From Ulota crispa (taxonomy: Eukaryota; Streptophyta; Bryopsida; Orthotrichales; Orthotrichaceae), in contig OY987242.1 of assembly GCA_963920765.1 (NCBI GenBank), forward strand, positions 15,586,002-15,650,001: a stretch of DNA of 64,000 bases, given 5' to 3'. Made by a program: the position numbers and the translations under genes. This document shows, piece by piece, positions 22,941 through 33,505 of the stretch (position 1 is its first letter; the number at the start of each line of letters is the position of its first letter). The notes below the pieces were generated by a model. The model was not told the DNA's origin. It did no database searches and saw nothing but the letters and a program-made list of their open reading frames with translations.

Positions 22941-24323
22941 AAGAAAGATCAAGCCAGAATGGAAGGCTAGGCATTAGTATACTATAATTCAAGTGCACAT
23001 TTTTGGATTTCCTGTATAGCATTGGTGTCTATTATAGTATTGGAGAAGTACATGTGTAGCAATGCTAGCATTATATTTTCAATGTACAGTTCTCTGAGCA
23101 TTTAAAAAAATATAAATACATATATATTTTCTTGGTCCTTTGGTGGCTTTTTGTATTGAATTTTTTTGCTGTATATTATTAAGACCGTAATATGTGTGCC
23201 TTGAAGTTGTATGCAATTATGCAAATTACAACAAAAGAACTAGAAGCTTGGCATGTGCTATTGCACCTAAAACTTTTACAGAAAATACCTAAACTCGTGA
23301 AGGACCATTATAAGTTGGGGGGGGGGGGGGTCATTGGCCTTTGGGAATTTGGAATGTATCTATGTCCAAAGTACCTTGTGTGACTGTATTAGAATATTAG
23401 TTCAGATAAAATGGAACTAAGAAGTCCCTTGTTTTAATCAATTTCCTATGTTTTGGGAAACCCATGAAACCACCATTAATCAAGTCATTTATCATAACTT
23501 CCTAAACCCATTCTTAGATGTTACTCATTCTATACTTTTTCTACTTCCTAATATTCCTGTGTGTCCTAAGCTTGTATGCATGGTTAGAATTTATATGAAA
23601 ACTCTCCCACCTAAACCTAACTACAAATTTTCATCTCGTACACGAAGAACTCATAAAGTAGTACCTGGTAACATGGTTCATTTATTAAAAATAGGAGAAG
23701 GGTCAAAGGCGTATGAGTGCACAAATTGTATGGGCATCATGGATTTTAATTTTCATCATCTTACATGAAAAGACTATATCCCACAATACGATGTACATTT
23801 GGAAAGAGCTGACCCTCACAAGTATCTGTTATAGTCTTGGTCATGACATCCCTAAACCCTAAACCCTAAATACATAACAGAGAATCCCTTTAGAACCCTG
23901 AACCCTCATAGAAGTGGCAATTTGCATAGACTTTCACACATCAAAAAAATTTGTCATGTAGAGGGTGAAGTGCTAAACGGCCTAAACCCTAATACCCATA
24001 TAGCATGCACATTTTAGTACTACATAACATGTGTTAATTGACAAAAGCACTATAAGTTTGTAAATCTTGTGTCTTTTGGGAAGAACAATAAATTTCAAAA
24101 GCAACTTTTGATGTAAAGTTTAAAGAAATTATACCCTGAACTAGGCTAACATAACAAAACTTTGACACGATGTGCATGAAGGATGTGAATTGTAATTAAG
24201 CACGTCCTTCATGACTTTGTGTGAGCGAAAGAAGGAGTAGCACTTCATATTAATGCAAAAATTGACATGCACGATAATGACCAATGACCTTCAAAAATCA
24301 TTGCAAATGACAACATGATGTTG
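22941..24323. other. Spacer with G14 run and telomere-like repeat
   Basis: A 14-base G homopolymer is at 23317-23330. Three tandem CCCTAAA units are at about 23850-23870, with scattered CCTAAACCCTAA nearby. A 106-codon open frame at 23448-23768 has no recognisable domain. No gene is supported. Confidence 0.6.
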
Positions 24324-27300
24324 CTATATTCCACATAGAAGCACTCTACGATTTCCATGCCTAAGGTTGCGCCTAGAACTATTTACTAAACTCTCTTTAG
24401 TAGTTATTTGATCGTCGCCAAGTCTAGGTATTGGAATTTGTTGCGGTGCTCTGTAATTGCTATCTCCTGGAACCTTGTCTGACCCACCAGACATAGCACC
24501 AACGGATTTGGATTCTTCATCATCGTCAAATCTAGCACTGCTACTTTGACTCGATGAATTAGAAAGGGCAGCGGTGTCAGGAGGGGGAGAATGACAAACA
24601 ATTGAGGACACTGTCCAAATAGCTCTTTGCCAGGTTGCATCCATAACCCCGTCCGTATTAGGCATCCCTACAGATTCAAATGGTAGGGTTGCCGCCAATT
24701 CTCTTCATAGTCTTCTCCGCCCTCTTTTTAGTCAAACATTCACCACTAGTGCTTTGTTGATGTCAACGTTTAGATGGATCGTTCGGGTGTACACTTGGGC
24801 GCGATGGCGCTTTGTTTGAAGTCCTACGCTGTGACGTATTCAACGTTGGCAAGAAATTAGCCAACCATTTACCTATCAACAAAGTTGGTGCAAAAAGATG
24901 AACCTTGGAAGACAGCCTCGACAAACTATGAATTAGTGGATTGTTCGGCATTAGCATTTCATGTTGCTCCAATTGGAAATTCAAGTGGAGGGGGTATATC
25001 CAGCTCTTGATAGCTAGGAGGCCCTTTGTTACAAGTGTTTTCAACATGAAGTGCTAGTGTTACCACCTCATTATGTTCACATCCTCTTTGGACACAAACA
25101 CCATATGGTAATGTTTCGGTGGCCACTCGTTCATCAGCAGGGTCTAGACTTGGCACCTTTTGTGCCACAACGTCGTCAAATGTATTCCCATCAGGGGATT
25201 CAACAGCCCCTATATTTGACATCTCTATAAGCATTCCTTTTTGACCGTTGTGGCCATTGTCATTATTATCCTCCTCATCAAAGTCAAATACGGACTTGTC
25301 AACTAGAGTACGCCTTTCAGGCCTCCCATTGTTTAGGAAATGTGTCATTGTCTTCATTGGAGTCGTCATCTTTGGGATTAGAGAGAACAAACCCATGGTC
25401 TAGACCATCAGATTCTTTTGTCATGGAGTCTTCTGATATCATGTTCGTAGTACACCACCTTGCTAGATCTGCTGCAGCCCTTTCCTTCAGAGTCTTGGAA
25501 TTGGTATAAATGTAAACCAATTGTTTTGCGCGCTCTAGTGTCAATCTATTGCAGACCTTGCTATGAACAAAGGAGTACATGCTCCAATTTGCATGATGAT
25601 GCAGAGCACACTTGCGCTAGGATCCTTTTGACAATCAGTGCAAGTGTACTGGCACTTGCTCCAAGAAGATCCCACCATTCGTGGGGCTCCAACTTTAGGG
25701 TGGTAGGATTTGGAAGCCCTCCAAAATGGCCTCGCCCCTCTCAAAAAGCTTGGTACTCAGATAGAGCCAAGACAAATGCTTGGTCTCCAACCAATATTTT
25801 ATGCAATACTCTCAATATAGCCTCTTTTGCTTCATCATCATCCATTAATGGTACTTTGTCCAATAAAAACGGATTCAATAGAGCACTAGCGTAATGTAGA
25901 TTTGTTCTCATCAGATCCCACCTTGTGTAAAATTTGTCTTTGGCACAACTTGCATAATGTGCCGATAACAAAAACGGTGGATCCTTGAAGGATAAAACCG
26001 CCTTCTCCACGATCTTCATCACAAGCCATGCCTTCTCCATACATGGATGTTTGCCATTAAACTCTCAAAGGGCAACCAAGAGAGACTCCACCATGCGCAT
26101 GAAGTTTAAGCATGACTTCCAAAAGGTTTCTGACCTCACATGTCGTCGAACAACGTCCGCCTTCCTTTGCGTTTCCTCTATTGTCAGTTTCCTATAGTAC
26201 TCATTCCATTGCGGATCATGGATAGTCGCTTCCATGGCTTCCCTTACTTCCACCAAATGCTCAATCATATGGAACGTGATCGCAAAGTGCGTCTCATTTG
26301 GATTTTTGAGCATGTGAGTGGGAGAATGTTGACAAAATATTGCAAGTGACATATGATGCCTGCAAATATAATTCACAATGACCCTAGCTTTCTCCACAAT
26401 GTTTGTTATCCAATCTTGTTTTCTCCAGTCTTCAAGTAAAAGGTCCAACACATGTGCTGCACAACCTTGAAAATAAATGTGTGGAAACCGTCCAATTATC
26501 CGACCTGATGCAGCACACATGCTCCCTGCGTTGTCCGTGCAAATGTGTACTACATTCTTCCCCCCACCTCTTCAATGAAATCAAGCATACAATTAGCCAC
26601 ATAAGTAGCATCTTTGCTTTCACCCGTGGTATCTACCAATCCAAGGAATACCTCTCCACTTGTGCACGCCATCATGATATTTATCAATGGCCGATGTGAG
26701 ACATTGTCCCATCTGTTAGAGCATATTGTCACACCGTATTTATGGATTAGGCCCCTCATCTTCTCTGCCACCGTTGCTACCAGTTTGTCCTTTGTGGATT
26801 CCAGGAGCTTTGTACAAAGTGCATGGTAAGTTGGAGGTTTGTATAGAACTCTTGCCTTTGATGTTGATCTCATAGCATCCACAAAAGTAGGGTGCTTTGC
26901 TACATTGAATGGTATATTAGCTTTGTAAAAAACCTCAGCCTACTTCTTGTCTAGCATTTGTCTCATTGAGGAGTTCATCCCTTCTTGTACAGATAATTGC
27001 CTCAAAGGTCGACTAGGGGTTAAACTAGGGCTGGACACCTCTGACAATCATACTTGGGAGCATTGACCCTTGTAGTGTTTGGCCTCTTCATTTGCTGAGA
27101 TGGAAACAATACGCTATTGCTCCCCCTGTACTATACTCGCTAGAGCTATTGACGGCGATGTCACTTCCACATTATTATTAGTTTCACCCAAAAGGCCAGC
27201 TGGTACATTTGCTCCACAATTGAAAAACATTGTTTTCACAGCTGGAGGGACTTTGGTGCACACTTGCACGCCGTGGGGGTTATTATTTCCTTTGTGCCCC

Positions 27301-27425
27301 AAATGGAAAAGCATGCAATCTCTCCAATAAGAAATCCCTAAACCGCAGTACTTGCATGCACTTTTCCCATCTGATTGTTGGGTGTACCATGGGTCCCATT
27401 TACTCCTATCCCCTCCCATTGCCAT
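24324..27425 (-). mobile_element. hAT-superfamily DNA transposase, decayed
   Basis: On the minus strand, in order: a BED zinc finger (KSACKYCG, then HLGHKG and GVQVCTKVP, 27370-27230); a hAT N-terminal motif FYKANIPFNVAKHPTF (about 26920); a DUF659-type catalytic region (PPTYHALCTKLL, then WDNVSHRPLINIMMA and VDTTGESKDATYVAN, 26840-26560); the CAAHVLDLLLEDW motif (about 26450); and a C-terminal dimerisation region (MYSFVHSKVCNRLTLERAKQ, 25580-25520). A non-conserved acidic tail may extend to 24324. A few stops and frame changes separate the pieces, so it is inactive as it stands, but the domains are well preserved. Terminal repeats were not identified. Confidence 0.85.
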
Positions 27426-27689
27426 TATTTGTTCTTCTACCTAACCCTGCAAAGAAGAGAGCAAGATTAGTATTTTGCATGAAATGTGATGAAGAAATAA
27501 CACTTGTTGCTCTCACAACAAGTGCTCCCCGTACACACCCTTCTTGGACTTCCCTCCAGTGCAATGGTTGTATACCAACCAAGTCATAGGAGCAAAGATC
27601 AACAAGGAAAAGTGACGTTGAATAGGAGGGAGTCCTTCTTATGGTCCTGAAACCCTAAAAATTTTGTGGACTCCCAATCTTGCCCAACA

Positions 27690-27860
27690 ATATGGAAACA
27701 TCAACGAGTCGTCCATCGAACAGACAATGCGTCCCGTGGACGGACCGTGCATTCGGTCGACGGACTTGTCGTCGAGTCAATGGACTTCATCCATGGCCTG
27801 GACGTCTCGTCAGCATTGCGGATGGATCTTGCCGCGTCTGGTCGCGTTGCAACGGACGTG
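27690..27860. repeat. GGACGG-rich array 4, next to the hAT transposase 5' end
   Basis: A short stretch with GTGGACGGACC, TCGACGGAC and AACGGACGTG motifs, starting about 265 bases upstream of the transposase's BED-finger frame. Composition matches arrays 1-3. It could be a subterminal repeat region of the hAT element. Confidence 0.5.
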
Positions 27861-28280
27861 TCACAACATCTAAACGCGAAATGCCAGTGTCACATCGTTT
27901 TAGACAACCCTGATAGTAGCCTCCCTAGGACATCATTCTTGAAAGAATGTTCAAGTTCATTTCTTCATGGATATAGGGCATCTTACAAAATCATTTTTGG
28001 AAAAATCTTTAGGTCTGTTTCTTTGCAAACAGTAGCCACCCTTAGACATCATTCTTGGAAGAATGTTCAAGTCCATTTTTTTTGCGGACAATAGCCACCC
28101 TCGGACATCATTCTTGAAAGAATATTCAAATAATAGAACCACTATAGAAGGAACTTCTAGTGGAAGTTTGTAAATTTTTTTCACGGACACTACATTGTCT
28201 TTGAAATCATTTGAGATCATTCTTGGACAAATGTTTAGAAAAATAACCTAGTCTTTGGTACTAATTGAATGAAGATCAAT
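27861..28280. repeat. Short imperfect tandem repeat of the 'acatcattcttg.aagaatgttcaa' type
   Basis: The phrase 'catcattcttg(a/g)aagaat' recurs at about 27932, 28047 and 28106, with more diverged forms near 28215. Spacing is roughly 60-115 bases. No gene is seen. Confidence 0.6.
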
Positions 28281-28646
28281 TTAACCCCTAACCGTCCAAG
28301 AGGACAAAAATTGTACTTTCAATGCCGAAAACACACCCCAAGGGTGGAAAAAGATTTTTTATTCAAATTTTTTGTCTTGAAAGAGGTCAAAGAGATGTGC
28401 CACATCACTAAATGCCAAAAATAGCTGCTCTGAATGCCTCCATATTTTTTAAAACACCAATTTTTAAAGAGATGTACAAGGTCCCTGCTGCCTTTTTTGT
28501 GTGGGCAAGATACACTATTGACTTTTCCTTCTTTTGAGGAGAATATTATCTCTCTTGGACACATGCCATAGGCTATTCACTGCCCATGAATAGTGCACTC
28601 TCCTTGGTCTGAGCCACGGGTTCAGGATTAGTCCTTTAAAGGTTAA
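28281..28646. mobile_element. TTAA-flanked MITE
   Basis: TTAA lies at 28281-28284 and 28643-28646. The left end reads CCCCTAACCGTCCAAGAGGAC, less the last base for the shared core; the right end, reverse complemented, reads CCTTTAAAGGACTAATCC. The ends match only in part (TAA and AGGAC), so this is an older or less certain member of the group at 242-947, 59348-60144, 60782-61419 and 61416-61681. It is non-coding. Confidence 0.5.
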
Positions 28647-29624
28647 ACAACATATGAGAGGTCCAAGAACAAGCTAGTTTGCACCAATATGAATTTCATT
28701 TATATGTCAAGCAATACATACAAAGAAGCACAAATTAATCAATTGAGATGGTAGGGCCGCAGAATACATACCATTTGTGAAGGGCCACCCCATTGCTTGT
28801 TCCACGGTCATAGATGTGCGGCTTAGCTTGATCACCCTAAACCCATGGTAATGGGACCTTATTATAAATTTCAAGGTTTGAAACTAATTGCTCACAGGCT
28901 CATAGGCTCATGGGCTCCTGCTCACATGCTCTTGGGCTCCCGCTCACAGGCTTGCCTCCTAGCAACCTTGGTTAGCTATGTAGTAGTATTTTCAAATTTA
29001 GTAGAAGAGTCATTGCTAAATTTACAAAAAATTTCAAACCATGGGTGGTTTTGGAGTTGTAGTGTTATATATTGGCCCTAGATTTGTGAAAATTTTCTAT
29101 TTTACTAACAATTTTTGAAATTTAAGGGTGAAGTGGTCACTATTGCAAGACCATGTTCCTAATCATTTTTTACCCTGAAAATACAAGACTTGTTTCTATG
29201 CATGTGGAACTTGGTTACCTTGAGAATGAGAGTAGGATGTCAACTTTTTAAAATGTTTTGTGTCCAAAAGAGCAAATCAAAGCACAATTTCAACTACTCC
29301 AAAATATTAGTTTCCTTGTAGTACCCTTTACATTTTTGTTATAATCTTCCAATCTAACCATTGGATTAAAATCAAACTTTGTAAAGATGATAAGGATTTG
29401 AATTTCTACAAGATCTTATGATTACTTTGGCCTAAAAATGACTCATTGTACTTCAAACTTCACCTTTTCATAACTTACAAAATCAAGATCCAAAACACCT
29501 TCAAAAAGCATGAAAAATTTAAGGATTTAATTGTAAGTTTTTGACATCATTGTATAGACTTTGTTATCAAGTATTGCAAGAGTCTCTCCTTGAGCACTAA
29601 AAGGGATGCAATGTTGTTGGATGA
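28647..29624. other. Gene-free AT-rich spacer
   Basis: Contains a short direct repeat of 'ctcacaggctcataggctcatgggctcctg' character (a 10-12-base unit, 28893-28950). Nothing else is recognised. Confidence 0.5.
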
Positions 29625-30452
29625 TTGCAAGAAACGGGTGTACTACATTTTGTCCCCTATTACCTTGATAGCATGTTTTAGTGTTGTATCTTTTGCTTCA
29701 AAAGACATTTTGACCTGATATTTTAGGACAATGTGAACATCAAAGTCACAGATGTTTGCTAATTTTTAAGTATTTTTTAAAATTATTCTAGTTATTTTTT
29801 TGGGTTTTAGATAATTTGTCTACTTTTGCTGTTTTGGGGGTTTTCAGTACTACATTGGGTTGTAAAATGTGAATTTAGGGCCACAAATGAGGGCAGTGAT
29901 TTAGGAGGCATCATTACACAAATCTGTAGACCGGTTTTGCAAATCTCAAAGTTCTATGCCTTGCACGTTCTCTCAAAGTGGACATCCTATCTCCCTGCCT
30001 AGGTGATAGACAAAAATCTTCCTAGAAAAAGTACTTTCATTGTTTCAAGCCAATCAAGGAGGCCACAAATGGCCAATTTTTGATTTATTTTTTTTGGTTT
30101 TTTTGTAATTACTAAGAATTAAAACATGGTAGCCTAGAAATTCTAGTAATTTCTGCTCCACATACCTATGTAGTACTCCCCTCCATTTATTGGCACTACG
30201 TAGTACCATTGACCACTGACATCTTTTGAAGATCTAAATTTTTTTTTCATCCATTCATTAAATTGCCATTATTGATAGTTGGCCTTCCTAAATGACATGC
30301 CACGTGCCTCGTTCCCACTAGATTTGGGATGGGAGTGACAATTCAGATTTTTAGTGTGAGGATTTTATGTAGTACTTACAGTATTGGTAGCACTGCTAAT
30401 ATTACACCCAAAAAGGGGCATTTTGAGATAAACCCGTGAGGTGTTCTTGCAA
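29625..30452 (+). mobile_element. Non-coding element with TTGCAAGAAAC ends, copy A
   Basis: TTGCAAGAAAC at 29625 is mirrored by GTTCTTGCAA ending at 30452. The interior (TAGTACT-rich stretch, 'atttttttgg.ttt' and a 'gatagg...cctac' phrase) matches copy B at 39654-40383 in the opposite orientation. It looks like a non-autonomous TIR element of about 0.7-0.8 kb; the superfamily is not assigned. Confidence 0.6.
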
Positions 30453-31479
30453 CTACCCTGTCGCAAGTTTATATAAAATTTGTACTTTATTGTCAAAGGA
30501 TAACCCAATTTCCTATCATTGTAGTGTCAGTTTTTTGTTGACACTCAAAGAATAAATGCAACTGTATAAGATTATTCTAAACTAATCACTTACCCAGGCT
30601 TGATATACTTTACATACAGTACGTGCTTGCAAGCCAAGGTGGAGAAGCTCTAATTTCTCTCGTGGCAAAAAAATGTTAAACTATAAATTTTTCACCAAGA
30701 AATAGAAATTTGGAATTTTGGTTTCATATATGGATTTAAAGACTCATTTTGTTTGGAAGGAGATTGTGAGTGTCACCAATAGTATAGTCAAGTACTTATT
30801 CTTTTTAAAACAACAAATTTGTCTCTTGGGAGACCACTAGTCCATGTTTTAGAAACTACGTGAGTAAAAAGATAAGGTCCGCTTAAGTGATATATATTTT
30901 TTAATATAATATGAAGAGTTACTATAGAGTTCATGATATAGTATACGTATATATAGATCAAGGCATGTAAAAACATTAAGTACTAGGAATTTTTTCTAAG
31001 AAATTAGCCTTGAGAAACAAGGGTAGTGAAAATTTCTAATGTTGCTTGTTGCTCAATAATATTTAAACCTTGTTGATAAAAATGCCACTTGGAGAGTGGT
31101 CATTTGATTCACATGCTTATTATTGGATTCATGGTTTCATGATGTATAGTGAGTATATCAAGTCCTTACTAAGGAATAGCAATATTGAAGACTTGCAAGC
31201 ATTCTTCACCATGTTTTGTGCATCACTTTTACTTCCACACTAGATTGGTAGTAATTACATGCCCCCTACAATTTTCTTGTTTAACTATGTTCTCATCTAG
31301 GGTCTCAAACTAAAGTAAGTTCTCATAACGCAAATCAAATTTCCACGTTCAACTTCTCAATGGTAAACATCTAAACTCTCACGTTTTTTGGCGGGTGAAA
31401 ATTAAATGCTTTTCTACCATGGCTTCACTTGCGAAACATGACAAGAAACATTTGCAAGTTCCAAACATTGCTCTTCCAT
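30453..31479. other. Gene-free AT-rich spacer
   Basis: No supported gene or structured repeat. Short frames have no domain. Confidence 0.5.
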
Positions 31480-31810
31480 AAGGCATCTCCACTGGTGCCC
31501 TCCCAAGCTTTGACAAATCTCCAAAGGAAAAAAAAAGTGTTGAAAGCCCATTCAAAATCCTCTCAAAACACTTTGTCTTATCATTTCTAACAAGGGCCCT
31601 CCAAGACACTATTCATCATTATTCATCCTAAAGCTAGTAAACTTTATCCTCCACTTTCCTTGATAATTGATCAAATGAATATGTTAGGGGCATGTTGCAA
31701 TGCAAAGTCACCTTTTTGAAGAGCATAGGTAGGTGGAGATCTAGGAGCTAAAGGGCCCTTCAAAAAAAGATGAAAAGTTTGAAAGTGCAAGGGCCAATGG
31801 AGATGCCCTT
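31480..31810. mobile_element. MITE with AAGGCATCTCCA ends
   Basis: The left end reads TAAGGCATCTCCACTGG and the right end, reverse complemented, reads AAGGGCATCTCCATTGG. The interior phrases 'ctcaaaacactttgtcttatc', then 'aagggccct' and 'actttccttgataa', recur in 53039-53320 and, more diverged, in 41745-42020. It is non-coding. Confidence 0.72.
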
Positions 31811-32051
31811 GGCCCTTACCAAGTGTAAAGAGTGGATTCCAAGGGCTCTCTTGATGGCTCAATTTACTAGAAAGATGTCAATGTGGGGCTAGGGAAGAAG
31901 AGTGCATGCTTCTATCCAAGCAAGTGTAAAAGTAATAATTTGCCCCCTAGTTTTTTTTGTTTAATTCTATCCTCCTCTAGGGTCCCTACCCATGAAAGGA
32001 TCTTTGAACCCAAATATGAGATCAAAATCCTCAAATTCCATCTCCAGGTTG

Positions 32052-32368
32052 TAAGGTAGGAACACCCATAAGCATCAGTGTCCCCATAACCATCACCTCT
32101 AAAATCTTGGAAAATTTGTGGAAGTGAATAGATGTAATGATAAGGATGTACAACATGTGAACTTGAAATCTTAAAAGTGGTTATGGATGCAATGGCAGTT
32201 TGCTCTTGAAACATTCACAACTTATTTTCACAATATCCAAATAATACATTCAAAAGTGCAAACTCATTTTTTTGTGTTCCTAATAGGATCCTATAATTTG
32301 CTAGTTGTTTATTAATAGTCATCATGTTCAAAACCCTTAAACTAACGCTTATGGGTGTTCCTACCTTA
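32052..32368. mobile_element. MITE with 22-bp perfect inverted ends
   Basis: The left end starts TAAGGTAGGAACACCCATAA and the last 22 bases (32347-32368) are its exact reverse complement. TA at both extremes would fit a mariner-type target. It is 317 bp long and non-coding. A lone related end (TAAGGTAGGCCCACCCATAA) follows at 32450. The sub-terminal phrase CCCATAACCATCAC (about 32084) matches the unit of the minisatellite at 32716-32942. Confidence 0.75.
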
Positions 32369-32715
32369 AAATCTAAACTCTCAAAAAAATTCTAGTGGGT
32401 GAGAATAAACAATACTTTTCCACCTTGACGGCATGACCCGATATTGACGTAAGGTAGGCCCACCCATAAGCGTGGAAATAAGGGTTTTGGAGTAGGTAAA
32501 ACAATTGACTAACTTTGAAAAAAATATTGTAAGCTAGGAAGTAGAAACCAAAAATATTGGCATCAATTTCAAGGTTCCAACTACAAGCATTTGTTCACAA
32601 AGATTTTTCAAAGTCCAAAAGCACTGAAATTGTAAGAACCATGTGTAAGAGATGCTAAAAACAAGGATTGTTGGTTCTTAAACAATGAGATGGATACTCA
32701 AAACTTCATGCTAGT

Positions 32716-32942
32716 CACCCACAACCATCACTTCATCACCCATAACCATCACTTCATCACTCATAACCATCACTTCATCACCCATAACCATCACTTCATC
32801 GCCCATAACCATCACTTCATCGCCCATAACCATCACTTCATCGCCCATAACCATCACTTCATCGCCCATAACCATCACTTCATCACCCATAACCATCACT
32901 TCATCACCCATAACCATCACTTCATCACCCATAACCATCATT
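32716..32942 (+). repeat. 21-bp minisatellite, about 10.8 units
   Basis: The unit is ACCATCACTTCATCACCCAT plus one base. Units are nearly identical, varying only between CACCC, CACTC and CGCCC. Because 21 is a multiple of three and the unit has no stop, both strands stay open: plus gives repeated HNHHFIT and minus gives repeated GDEVMVM. Neither looks like a real protein. It lies about 560 bases before the GH3 ATG. Confidence 0.93.
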
Positions 32943-33505
32943 CAGTCTCCCACAACCATTTGTTTTTTATTGATTAACCCCTGCCACTGGTGACGGCCGT
33001 GCGGACACAGCGCTTATGATACTACTGAGGCAGCTCTGATAAATCTGAAGACTTGGTTCTGGTAGGAAGACGAGAGTACGAGCTGTCTATCTTCAGTAGT
33101 TGGCTGTAGTGCTGTACTTAGCTGCAGTATTGCCGGCACGCGGGAACTCCCCCGACTTGAAGATACACATGGCAATGGATGAAGGAGAGCACCGATCACA
33201 TCTTATGTACCGGTACATGCTTTCCACGCTCTCGACAGCTGAAGCTTCACCAGAGCTTGCCATGATTCGAGATAAACTTTTTGAGGCCTTCTCAATCAGA
33301 ACCAACCTTTCCTGAATGTGAGTAAAAAGGATTGTCCTGTCCACTTGAGTAAAGCTTAGTCGTGGGACGAAGCCTACTACTTGAAGTTTTGAACCCAGGT
33401 TCTGGTGTATTGCCCGAATTATTCTCAGCACCAAGATTCAGTTCTCCTTCGCTGCTTCTCTGATCGACGACGTTGACGGTGCTTGTAGTGCAGGAGGCTG
33501 CCGCT

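Noticed and set aside
32716-32942. Regular 21-bp repeats as a possible CRISPR array
   Set aside because: Units are contiguous with no unique spacers, and the setting is a plant nuclear genome. It is a minisatellite.
32690-32977. His-rich 95-codon frame as a gene
   Set aside because: The frame is explained entirely by the 21-bp period; the opposite strand is equally open.
32974-32990. TTAA-CCCCTGCC motif before the GH3 gene
   Set aside because: No inverted partner; it may be chance.
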